Origin: Trachelipus rathkii
Taxonomy: Eukaryota > Arthropoda > Malacostraca > Isopoda > Trachelipodidae
Direction of reading: 5' to 3'
Length of the DNA stretch: 64,000 nt
NCBI GenBank assembly: GCA_015478945.1
Contig: JABUQX010038851.1
Coordinates: 1 to 64,000 of the forward strand
The notes beneath the pieces were generated by a model. That model had not been told where the DNA came from and made no database searches. It saw nothing but the letters and a program-made list of their open reading frames with translations. Each line of letters begins with the position of its first letter. Positions within the stretch are counted from its first letter, which is position 1. This document shows positions 25,921-38,169 of this stretch, piece after piece. The position numbers and the translations under genes were made by a program.

Positions 25921-27899
25921 GTGTGTTTTGATTTTCACCGAATGGCATCACGAGTGTCAGTTGAATATTTTCCTAAATATTTCGCATAAACACTGGATGG
26001 TAAATAAAAATAAAAGAATAAAAAATAAATCTTTAATGAGAATAAATATTTATAAAATCTTTTTGTTCGAATTTAATTTTAGATCGGGAATATGGGTTTT
26101 CAAACTCTTTCTTTTTTCATCATTCTTCGTAGTCGGTAACTCTGCTAGGTGATGACTACATATTGGAAAAATATCAGAAATTATTTGCCATTAAGGGAAA
26201 GGCGGGATAATTCATGAATCAAAAAATTATACAGCCTTAGTTGTGGTAAGGCTATATATAGGATACAATTGTAGTGGATGAACTACGTGAGTGAATACAA
26301 ATCAGATAATAAAAATATATTTATAATAACTTGTTACTCTATTAAGAAGGCAATATACAAAATAAACTGTAAAGACTAACCAATTTAAATAGAATATTTT
26401 TGTTTTTCGTAAATTATAAAGTTTTACATACTTACGGAAATTCTAGAATGAGTAGAGATAGGTACTTAATGATAATAAAGTAGAGAGGCGAGTAGTAAGG
26501 TAGTTACTCTAGAAAAGAGTTATATTGGGCTCCCTACGAATCGAATCCGCGGAGGCCTTCAGAAGTTAAACTAATATGAAGACCGGATAATTATCGTAAT
26601 ATGAATTTATATAAAAGCCTTTATCGCATTATTGTTCAGCAATGTAGTGAGGGTTGGTTAGAGTTTTAGAAGCATATCAGCATCATACAACAAATGTGCT
26701 ATAATTATCCTTCTAATCAGTTTAGAGATCTTAAAAAGTTTCAAAAAATTAATCTCCTCCACCTTGGCTCAAACCAGAAAGGAAATAATATTATAAAATA
26801 AGGAAATGAATCACCCAGCAATTACCAAGCAAAAAATCTTAATCTCTCAGTTACTAATCGATCTTCGAACATCCGTATTTCAGATAAAGTTAAGAAGTAT
26901 GTACACCTTGATACGTCCCGACTCAGCTCCGAACTAGAAGGGGAAGGCGTAATTGTCCCATTCATAAACATTTCCCATTTCGTACCTTCAAGAATTTATG
27001 TATCATCATTATTTTAGTTCTACGAATAATCATGTTCAGAGTTCTAGATCCATGACGATTGTTCTCCTCTTATGGAATCTCTTCTCCTGGACATGACTTT
27101 ATAGGCGAAGCGCAGTGCACGTTTTTACCTCTATATGTAACTATATTCTTTTGTTTGACGTAAACAAGTTGGGTTTCTAGTGATTTGTTATTATGAGGAT
27201 AAAAATAAATTCACGAGAAGCTTCTCATCAACTAAAGTTATTGATTCCTTATTTGCATGCATTATGACTGATATTAGATTTAGTAGAAGTGCCATCTAAA
27301 CTATCTTATATGGGGTCTAGATTGTCACATAAAAATAGTAAACTCATATAGTATATGAATTTAATAAAAATATATGAACTTTCTAAAATAATACATAATT
27401 CCATACAAAGTGTATTAGACCATTTTGCCAACCTGTATTTACATCAATAATTTACGTACATTAACATCATACCGTTTGCTATAACCCAAATTATATTATA
27501 TTTTTATACTTATTATTAAAGTTGTTCTTTCATGTATATTTCTAAGTGCGAAGAACTTTATATATATTCAAAATTTATTTCATTTTTCTCAACCCGTTAT
27601 TTGATTAATTATCGTATATTAACTCGATATTGTTTTTTCACGCAAACTCATGTGGAATATGATTTTGGTTATTTAGTAACTTTACTAAAGAATTACTATG
27701 AATTTTATTTGGTTATGGCGAGTGAGTTAGTGGGTAGTGGCGCTTTTAGTTTTTCAATGTTGGCCTAACCTAAGGTTGAGTTGAAATTATGTAGAGGAAT
27801 AAAGAAAAGTTTACTATATAGCTAACTGTTCCGCGTGTAGGCGAAAAGGTAATGAACGTGGCAGAGAGGTAACTGTATCGGAGACGGGGAGAGGCACTG
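25921..27899. other. Unassigned AT-rich region
   Basis: No recognised gene. An ATG-less frame of about 66 codons is open around 26,800-27,020 on the plus strand, and two 74-78-codon frames (25,928-26,152 and 27,532-27,768) are open. None has a motif I know and their lengths fit chance in AT-rich DNA. Confidence 0.45.
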
Positions 27900-29100
27900 A
27901 GTTATGGAAGTTTTGGATTACTCTGCATTGTGTGGACAAATTGTAAGATGATTTTCAGGAAGCAGAGACAACATTGTTGTGTGGCACTAAGAAGGAGAGG
28001 TGGTTGCACAGGGTTGTGTAGTATGTTGCTTTTGCATAAGGTCCACCAGGATAATGAATATAAGGTCGTCTTCACGGGCGGAAAATTGAAAGATAATGTA
28101 GGACCACTCAAGAGTAGCGTCTAATGGTATGAATAGCAAACGCTGAGGACAAGTAGTAGTATTCGATGAACCGCGGTGTGCAATAATAGACAGACTAATG
28201 GCATATAGATCTATGCTTCCAGACAATTTTGGCCGAAAAATAAGTTTATACAATGATAAGTTTTAATAGATGATTCTTAGATTTTTTTATTTTTCATTTT
28301 GTGGAATAATGCAAACCAAGCGAAAAGAGATTGAAGTAATTCCGACACGTGTGTGTATAGGAAAGGTTGTTTTGGGATGGAAATTGTAAGCTATTAAGAT
28401 ATGCTGTGTTTTGTGTTGGTGCAATTAATAAAATATCTATGAAAAATATGGAAATGTTTTCAAGTACGCATAACATATTTTTTTAGTTATTCTTAGGGTA
28501 ATTTTTTTACACCTTGAGGAGAATCCAAAATATGATTTGGACTTACATGTGTTTAATACTGCACAAAGAATAGCTAAAGTTGAAATCATATTTATGAAGT
28601 ATGACTATATCCATACTCTGACGGGAGCTATAATGAATCCACAAGGAATACAATATATCGTCCCATTCGCCCCCAAAGTAGTACAGACAAGGCATCAATT
28701 ATTTCTTCCAACGGTTCTTGGGCCACGTCCACCGCAGTTTTTTGACTGGGCACTGTACCCTGTCACACACATGCGCCAAGTCCGTTGCATGGTGGGCCCA
28801 GTATCCCAGTCGGTGATGTTCCGCTCAGCTAATGGGGTTTGTGAGAAAGAGATGGTGTAAAAACACGATAAGTTTGAGGACCCATGACTACGTCGATGGT
28901 AGAGGAGGTCGAGTTGACATGTGGTTTGAAGAAGAAGCGACACCCCCAGCTAAAACTGCGGAGCCCCAATAACACACAATTTTGGAAGTTAAGGATGCTC
29001 GACGATGGAATAACGTATCGCTTCTTATTTAAAAGGATGTGGAATGATAGTCGGATCAGAGTAGATCGTGACTCTGAGGTGTTATAGTGTGATATTGAGT
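27900..29100. other. GC-balanced block with overlapping open frames, origin unknown
   Basis: This block differs from its AT-rich surroundings and has frames of 64-107 codons open on both strands (for example 28,537-28,860 plus and 27,987-28,253 minus). I looked for transposase, reverse transcriptase and integrase motifs on both strands and recognised none. It may be an old mobile-element remnant or single-copy exon-like DNA. Confidence 0.3.
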
Positions 29101-31135
29101 GGTAGTTGGAGGAATAATTCAGGCTGGAGAGAACGAGAAAAATGTGGGTTGCATAGTAAGTAAAGAAGAATTAGTTCTAGTTTAAAATGTCACTCAATAC
29201 TTCTTATTCTAAAAGTAGTTTATAACAATCTCTTAAAATTTAAAATAGTAGTATATCAAAATTTTAATTTTAGATTAGTTCAAATTATATTATTTTTAAT
29301 TTATACCTAACAGTTTTATGTTGTATAATAGTAATTTTTTTTCGATAAAATATTTGTTATGGAGTTTACGTTTAGAGGATTTTTAATTTACTTTCATTTT
29401 TAATACATTATTTTATATTACTAATATTATTAATCCTATTTTATTTAAACAGTACTTTATTTATAGTAGGTATGGATTAAATTCTTAAACCTGTATTTTT
29501 GTTCTATTTAGTCTTTGTTGTTTTTGTTTTTTAGGTTTTTTATCCTGTGATTTTTAATAGGTATATATACGTAATGCATGGCCGTGAGTCAGACTTCTTA
29601 AAGATTTTCACACTCCGGTACTTACCTTAATTCAGATCCGTGGTATTATCTAAGATACCTCTTACTCTCAAATAGATAACATTATAGATAAATCAGTCAT
29701 ATTGATAGACGACAACAGCATCATAAGGTAAAGTTAGTACACTATCGTATATATATGTATACAACTATTAAAACTATATTTTATAAATTCTCTATACAGA
29801 GTTGAGGTTTGGTAGCTAGTAACATAATACATACTCCTTACTCGAAAAACTCAGACATACTCCATCTACGACAATAATATGATCTTCTTTAGTTTAAAAT
29901 CTTTTTTACTGATTAATCTACAATAATTTCTTGTCTTCTGTATATGTTCTCTATCACGAACTATAATATTTATTGCGCTGTTGTTATAATAATTAATAGT
30001 CTCTAACCGATCGCACCTTAACCAATAATCTTCTCTCCATCCAATCTTGTGGTCCCTATATAGGATTCAACTAACACACAGCTGGAAGGTTACGCCTCTC
30101 ATACCGGATTAAATAGTAGTATGAGTATGAAGGACAGAATTAAACTCTATTCTTCACGATCTGAGCAACAACAAATATATTTTATTAATTAAATTCTCCA
30201 ACAATCTACGATCGTCCTAAACAACCACCATTTTGAATCATTAATCCTTAATCTTAAACACAATAAAAGACCATACTACGATAATTATTTTAAACACCAC
30301 TGACATTTAATTCCGTCTACACTCTTACAAATACTTTATATCTCTATACAAGTTTTCATTCACAAATATAATTATTAAAATCATAAACTCTCGATTTATA
30401 TTCAACCTAATTTATAGCACTGTGTAAAATCACTCGCTATTAATAGTAACTGCAGATAGTATTTCTAGCTACTTTAATTTGATTATAGATACTGGACTCT
30501 TTATGTTATGAGTCCGCTATTCAAACTTTCAGCCCATATAGTGGACTTTATTGTTAGTTGAGTATAATGAATAGGTAAATCCTTCTCGCTAATATTACTT
30601 AACTTAACTCATATAATCATATTCTTTACGATTGCTGTTTCTGGCCATTCATTAGTTAGACGTGTGTGCGAGTTGATAAATAATTTCTTCAATTCTCTCT
30701 AATATTCTATTATCTTTCTGTATAATCTGTGAGAATCTCTTCGACGGTCAAAGCCGCTTTACATCAACCGTAATAAGTATGCCGCTACCTCCTTGTATTC
30801 TACCTACTGACAAATCTTTTACTTTGACCCTTGCACAACATTCTCTAAAACATTCTGTTAAATCTTTATCTTCTCTCATTTTTTATCTCTTAAATGATTC
30901 TGTTCTTAGTGAGCTCCAATTTAGCTAAGTCTCACATCTCTTCGGCTCCTCTTTTCTCTTACTCCAAACCTATGTGACTACCATTATGACCTTCATCCAG
31001 TTTCTTCCGATTCCCTTCTCAGAATTATTTTATGCCTTCGCTATAATATATTGTTGTAATATAATTTAGATTTCGTGATTAGATGCACTTAGTAATATAT
31101 AACGAATCATTAAGAACAAGTCAGGTCGCCGGATT
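29101..31135. other. Unassigned AT-rich spacer
   Basis: The first part is T/A-rich; 29,880-31,020 is pyrimidine-rich on the plus strand. No gene or repeat unit recognised. Confidence 0.5.
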
Positions 31136-32860
31136 TGCTGAGAAGAGACTTCCACCCTGAAGTTATAGCGTGGGGAGGGTTCCCGTGGGATTCACACCCT
31201 GTATAATACAGATAATATTCTTTATATGTACAGGTCGCACCGTTTGCCCAGTGATTAATGTAAACAAAATGCACGGTTATGGTAAACTCATATACTGTTC
31301 TAACGAAAAGGGAAGCCGTTGTTTATTTCTTTTAGACCGATTATCATACAATACTCCAGAAAGGTGACGGGCAGGCTAACTTATAACTTGAGTGGTAAAC
31401 TCAGGCTACGCTGCGTTAGCTTAGAGATGTATTTGAGTCTTAAGCAAAATCGTAGTCTATCCTAGCCAGAGTCATGTAACATAAGTCGATGGTTCACTAT
31501 GCGGGACTATATCGCGAGCGAGAAGTATGTAATGTGTGGGGAGGTACCCTACCAATATCACACCTCGTGAGAAGTTGACGGGGGTAGCGTAGTTACAGCC
31601 CAAAAGCCTAGTCAAGGGACGGCGGCATAGAGTAGGTATAACGTGGAGCTGCTATAATTAGCTCATGCCACTAAGACCGCCGTGGGGGCCGCCTGCCGTA
31701 GGTGGGGTCACGACAGGTGTAGGGAGCGTGACAAGCTCGCCACCTCATAGATGCAGCGTGGTGGAGTGCGACTTCCTCCCGGCTAATAAGAGTGGGGGCG
31801 CAGAATTCACAGGCTTTTAACGCTCTACTTACTTATACAGACGACACACTGACAAGCATAACGAAGCAAGCGTCGACCGGCACAAAAAGTACGATATAAC
31901 GTACTTAGGGCAATAGATTTACCGTGAATGGCCTTCAGCCTAGCGGCTGTAGCAACCAGCTCAGCGAAGACACTGCGTCAAAACCGTCAACCTGTGCGTA
32001 GCCGGCGTACAGGGCCGTAAACCACCGCTGAAAGCTGTGTACGTTAGCGAGTCGCGCCGCGGCGCCGAAGATAAGGACGTATATTAAGTAGTATTACGTA
32101 TATATTATTTACTACACTCACGTATTGAGGGATAAAGCATGGCTAGGAATAGATATAAAAATAAACAATCGAGCGAATCCCCATAAGTCCCCCCCCCTCG
32201 AAAGCTCAGCACGTCCGTAAATCCCGGCGGGGGGCTGAACGTACGGTACCCGGCCATCGTAGACCCAGTTCAAAAGCCCATCCCGGAAATAGCTAACATG
32301 TACCAGTGAAGTAGCCTAACGGGTAGTAAGTGACTTCCCTCGCCACATGACCGTGAGGATGTCCCAAAGGGGGCCCGAAGCCGAGGGGAAGTACGGGTTC
32401 CATGGTGTGGTACGCCGCATACCCTACAGGAACACCCCCGCGATGCAGTCCAGGTTATGGGCAGTTTAGGCCGGGCAGCGTATTGTAGGGTGTTAGTGGT
32501 GGTCGTGTCTTGTTCCGTGTGGAAGCTACTGTCCGCCAGTCGTACAAGATTCGCCATCATAATAGCTAACCCATGGTTCTACGGGCGCGCACAAATCCTA
32601 AGGCGCCGGATGCACTAGCTTCTTACTCGGTCGTGCGCCAGCCGCCCACGGTCTTCGTTCGTGCAGGGTTATCTGTGCCTGCTAGACATGTCGTATGCTG
32701 CCGTCCCGCTTCCCGGTTAGCCAAGCCCCAGATCAACTCGCGAAGTGCTTGACATTGATTGCCGTCACTGCCCGCCGCAGTCTGGTAGAACCGTAAGAGT
32801 TTGACGTGATGGGAGCCTTGGGGTTCCACGCCTGTACGTAGGTATGGGTTTTAATTCGAG
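31136..32860. other. GC-balanced island, unassigned
   Basis: About 1.7 kb of roughly 50% GC in an otherwise AT-rich window. Open frames (96 codons minus at 32,270-32,560; 68 codons minus at 32,623-32,829) lack recognisable motifs. No rRNA or tRNA core sequence was recognised. Confidence 0.4.
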
Positions 32861-34370
32861 TGGCTGCAGGCTCTCGTCTGCAATATCCTGCATTTGCGTC
32901 CACTTTTTTCTCTTGTTTTGCCCAAATTGCCCTACTAGTGGCTGTTCAGCCCACCTTCTTGCTTGAAGTCTACCTCCTCACGATGGAGGCGCGCACCTGG
33001 TACTGCCCCTGCAATACCTCCAATCTTCTTACTCTTCCCTGCCATTACATAGTCATAATGCATAACATCTCGTGCTGCTCACTTAATATGTCAACAATGG
33101 AAATCGTTTCAGCTAGCGGACGGCGAGGACATGGTTGCACTATATATTATCACTTTTACCTTTCTGTTGGATGATTTTTCCCTCAAGTCATCGGTGTATA
33201 GGGTTCCCACACGTTTTTTGTTAGTGGAGCTGTCTGTGGCCTTCTCTCATTTAGCCTTCTCCCTCCCATTTCACACACCCCGCCTTCCAATTGGCACACA
33301 CGACCAAAATCTATAAAAGTTATTGTCTACAGTACGCATAATTCAAAAAACTCCCTCAAGTTCACTTTATATTTATTGTTTTCTTTAGTCTGGATATTAT
33401 TCTTACTTCCGGTCTTTTCGAGAAGGTAACTGAATATGTTTAATATCAATAACGAGTATAACGAGAGCTTATTTCTTTATACAGAAATTGAGTGTGCCGT
33501 CACCATGGTCCATCACTATCCCTGCTGAGGACCACTGCAGTACTCTTTATCTTAGCTAGTTATGGGCTACGCTAATTCATCCGTTAGCATGGTAGAGATA
33601 TTAAGGTAATGACGATATGCTATTCTCCATTTGAAGTCTTTGCATGTTTTCTTTATCAGATGTTGTAGAATCAACATATATTTTACAAACAGACAGTGGG
33701 GTGACAATGAGAACCTCACACTAGGTCCTTGTCTCACAGTCTCCATGGAGAGATTTTACCTCAAACCTCTTTCTCTTCTGTTGGAGATCTGCTATAAGTT
33801 TATGGTAGTAAATGGCAAACGCTGAACTTTTAAGTCACTTTTTATTTAAATCTTAAGCACAGTAACAAGACAAAAAAACTTAAATTTAGCTGCTGCTAAT
33901 ATGATATATGGCGAAGAACAAACGATATTTCGAATGATACAGCATGAATCAGTTTTTGACGCTAATTATAACTCATATATATAGTATACTATATCATATT
34001 AATATATATATACCCCCTTTGACCTATTTATTTAACAATAATAGAATATAAATATACATATAGGACAGATTAAAATATTAAATATAAAAAACAAATCATT
34101 GCTTCATAACAAAATAATACTATGACCGTTTAAACTTTAATTTTTTTTTTAAAGTTAAAACACTATATTAAAACACTATGGGTGAAAAAAATAAATCTAA
34201 TCATAATAAAAAAAAGATACTGAAAGAAAGAAGTGAGTAAATGATATATACATGCAATTTCTTATATGCCGGGCCCACGACGACTAATAATGATGGTTAG
34301 TAAAAATAATATGTTATTTATACTTTGATTTAGTCCAATTTTAATCTATATTAAATATAAATTGTAAATT
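32861..34370. other. Unassigned region with a 104-codon open frame
   Basis: A plus frame at 32,860-33,174 is cysteine-rich (several C-x-C and CC pairs) but matches no family I recognise. The minus strand also stays open here, reading MAGKSKKIGGIAGAV near 33,048. The rest, including a 64-codon plus frame at 33,631-33,825, is unassigned. An AT tract of about 40 bp lies near 33,975-34,010. Confidence 0.35.
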
Positions 34371-34372
34371 GA

Positions 34373-34530
34373 CTTCTCTCTCTCTCTCATATCTCTTCTC
34401 TTATATCTCATCTTCTATATTTCCTGCCTCTTACTTCTACTTCTCTCTCTCTCTTACTCTTATCTGTCTCTTCTTACTCGTTACTCGCTCTCTACTCTCT
34501 CTCTGCTCTCTCTCTCTGTACGTTCTCTTC
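34373..34530. repeat. (CT)n-rich tract
   Basis: CTCTCTCTCT runs interrupted by TAT and ACT. The 67-codon plus frame at 34,369-34,572 is a low-complexity Ser/Leu read of this tract. Confidence 0.85.
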
Positions 34531-34919
34531 CATCTTCATAGCTACTGTTTCATAAATACTAGTTTTTACTAAAGCGCCCTCATTATTATATTATACGAAC
34601 ATTCATTTTTTATATATTTACTCTATTTTCATGTTAATTTAAGTAGGTTATATATATAATACATTTACATTACTATAAACATGACAACAATAAAAGTTCT
34701 TCTAATCAAATATCTGGTTGTTGTGTCATCTGGTTAATTTTGATAGAGTTCATCCATCGCATTATAATAGGTTACTCGTACTAAAATACTGAATTGGTAT
34801 ATTACCTACTTGATAGTAGTCCATAATTAATTAATCTATATATACGTTATAATTTTAAATAATCTTCTGTTGAGTAATAAGGGTGCTAATTATAATTAAA
34901 TTTTCCGTATAATAGCTGA

Positions 34920-35575
34920 CCTCAAATTATAATAATAATAATATAATATAATTACTATGTAATTAAATAACTAATTAATATAATATATATTATAAAATAT
35001 ATTAATAACTAATACTATAAATATAATTATATTCTTCATAATGTGCATAATAATAATAATCAATTGCAATACATGTGAAACTCTCTTTCAATTGCAGGTT
35101 AAACATACTTTGGTTAATGCAGTATAAGTTAAGTTAATAAGATTATAATCTAGTAATTAAATATAAATAATTAAGTAATAATATAATAATATAATAAATA
35201 CATAATAATTTAATAATAATATTTATATAAATATATCTATAATAATAATAATTATAATAATATAATGATAATTAAATAAATAATAAATAATATAATTAAT
35301 ATTATTGATAATAATATAATTAAATAATAATGATAATAATAATAATTAATAATTATAATGAATTAAATATAATATAATGTAGATAATATATAAATTATAA
35401 TATAATATATATGATTGATAATAGAGAAGTGGAATGTTATACATGAAAGCAAATAATTTAACAAAAAAATTGATGATAATGATATAATGATAATAATTAT
35501 TAATAATAATTAATTAATAATAATAATATAATAATAAATAAGTAATAGTAATATATATATATACAGTAAGTATGA
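34920..35575. repeat. (AAT)n/(AT)n tract with complex interruptions
   Basis: AATAATAATA and TATATATA words dominate. Islands of unique sequence lie at about 35,035-35,130 and 35,410-35,475. Confidence 0.8.
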
Positions 35576-35599
35576 TACATATATATTTATAATTAATAT

Positions 35600-36815
35600 A
35601 TTATAAAGGAATAAAATGTTTTCAAAATTATTTTTTTGGCGTATTAAAAAGAACAGGCCCTAATCGTAAGCTATTCAGGTCTATCAGTATAATTAAGCTT
35701 ATTAGAACACTAAAGTTGGTAACGATATTTTTTTATTTATAAATATAAGCTCCCAATAATAATAGACTTCTTTATAATTTTGTTTTGGCTGCTTATAATC
35801 TCTTACGACAGATCCTGTATAAGTTGAATATTTTGGGATTCAAAAATCTAAAACTAGGAAGTTTTTGAAAAACAAGTTGTAAGGGTACCATCCTTCGGGT
35901 ATTCGCAAGAGTCCCTCACGAAAATGGAGCACATCTTAATTTTTAGAAAGTTTGTGGACGTAAAGAAAATGAATAATATTAAATATATGATAATATTAAA
36001 CGAATATAGGAATTATAGTAAGAAAATGATAAAATAAAGTCTTGTTTTAACATAATTAATTGTCCGCTTGTGCAACTAATTCATTTTTATATTTAAAATC
36101 AGTTATAGCCTGTGAAAATTTAAACACTTTTCGAGAAAAATTTAAAAAACTAATTAATCTGTAGCGATGTGTAATTCCTTGTTGACATTTATTTATTTCG
36201 CTTTTTCATTTGGTATACAATGAAATTAAAATTCCTCTATAAAAACTGTCAAAATTGATTATTATTACCAATTTATTTCCATTTAGGACCTACAAAATAA
36301 TGTTACAAAAAAATGACTACTTTTAGATTAGTATTAATGTATTTGTTGTTATTAATAAAAGAGGCAAGTAGGTCTTAATATAGTCGCTGAATGGCCAAAA
36401 GTCTAAGCGACAATCTTCGTAATTTTACCGGCAGGAGTGATTAAACGAGAAGAATAGTCTTTAAATATATCCTCACATTGTTTAAAAATATCTACCTTTT
36501 TTGTAAACGGGTCAAACTGGAATTCAATTTTTGAAGTTTTGTTTCAGCGTTTTTAACTTTTTCTTTTATTGTTATCCTTAGGCTATTTCGAAACAAGCAA
36601 TAGATTAAAATTTCGCTTTAAAGGTTGTTTTATACAATAAGTGATGTGCATTTATTTATTTTCAATGGTTGGAATTCAAGATGCAAAATTTCTCGTGTAC
36701 GTAGTAAAAGCTGAAACAATCCCATTATTCGATTGCGAGCAGAAAAATTATATTTAGTGGCGCGTGGAATACCTAATTCACTCAAAATCTGTCCTTATTG
36801 ACCTTTTGCCTTTCA
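35600..36815. other. Unassigned spacer
   Basis: AT-rich complex sequence with no supported gene. A possible weak inverted similarity between its two ends was examined and not accepted. Confidence 0.5.
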
Positions 36816-36821
36816 GCGACA

Positions 36822-37273
36822 TATATTATATATATATATATATAATATATAATATATATATATAATATATTAATATAATAATTATTATATAATATATATA
36901 TTAATTTATATATATATAATATAGTATATGCTCTATTTCATGAAGATAACATTATTTTATAACTAGCTGATTCGGTAGTTCCGATAGTACGGATGTTTTT
37001 TGCGCGATTGTATCTGGACTCATCAATTGTGAACTATCAAAAATAATTTCCAACAACTATATATATGAAGTTAATATATATATATAATTATTATATATAT
37101 ATTAATTGATATAATATATATATATATACGATATTATATTTGTCACTATAGTTATACTATATATATATCTAGTACTATATATATATATAGTATAGTATTA
37201 TAAATTGATTCTATATATATATATAGTATATGATATATTAATATATATAATATATATATATAAGTATATTATA

Positions 37274-37312
<39 letters not shown>

Positions 37313-37320
37313 TATATAGT
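36822..37320. repeat. Two (AT)n tracts separated by unique DNA
   Basis: TATA repeats at 36,822-36,930 and 37,060-37,320, the latter with an uninterrupted run near 37,280-37,305. Confidence 0.9.
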
Positions 37321-37835
37321 ATGACTGTATTCCTTGAAGATTTTGATGCCTCTTTAATTCTAAAACGCCATGATTGACTCTAACATATCCACGCTCTAAG
37401 TTCCTTTAGACGGAACAAAACATTCGTAGTAAGTCAATTATAAAGGATCATGTAGACGTCCCGTATCTTCTCTGTCCGGTTCAACTCTCGTAGCCTTAAA
37501 AAAGATTGTCTTATGCTTCGATCCCTCCTTACCTCCATATTCATTTTCTCTTTCTCTTCTTTATTTCTTAAGTTCTCGGATCGAAGTAAAATTTTTGAAA
37601 GTCTAAATTGAGATTTACAGGCCCATGTCCGAGGTCGAGTTGGATAAATTGGGTAACATTAGCCTAGCGCGGTGTTCGTCTCGAGGCTTCGCGGCGTCCA
37701 TCGAGGGAAAAACGGGAACGTAGCATTACTGCACGAAGAAGTTTTCAGAATAGACTAGAGCTATTGAATCGCAGTGAGTTCAGATAGAATTAATTTTTTA
37801 TCTTGCAATTGTTTATATTTTGAAGACTGTCTCTT
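37321..37835. other. Unassigned spacer
   Basis: Complex sequence with a locally GC-richer part (37,620-37,740). No gene recognised. Confidence 0.5.
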
Positions 37836-37839
37836 ATAT

Positions 37840-37975
37840 TATATAATATATATATATATATTTATATATTATAATATATATATATAGTATATAGTATATT
37901 ATATAATATAGATAATAATATAGTATATATATATTATATAATATATATATATATATATAGATATATATATTAATA
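37840..37975. repeat. (AT)n tract
   Basis: TATA repeat; a minus frame across it is a tyrosine/isoleucine artefact. Confidence 0.9.
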
Positions 37976-38169
37976 TTGACTTCCTCATTTCCCCCAGATT
38001 GGGTTGAGGTTTGCAACATACAACGGAAACAGAAAAGTTTAGTAGAAGAACTTGACGTAAGTCAAAGGGAAAGCCTCCTTCCCTACCATCCCCTCATACC
38101 TTAAGTGAGAGCCGTCTCAAAAAAAATAAATCCACCGATATGGTTTCACAATAACGCGACGGACCATCA

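Noticed and set aside
26525..26565. Possible tRNA 3' end (GATTCGATTCG on the minus strand beside GGAGCCC)
   Set aside because: No matching acceptor-stem partner or anticodon arm could be found at the right distance.
31136..32860. GC-balanced island as rDNA or a protein-coding gene
   Set aside because: No rRNA core sequence and no motif in any open frame.
35600..36800. Fourth possible foldback between the ends of this spacer
   Set aside because: A few words match in inverted order, but the alignment could not be extended with confidence.
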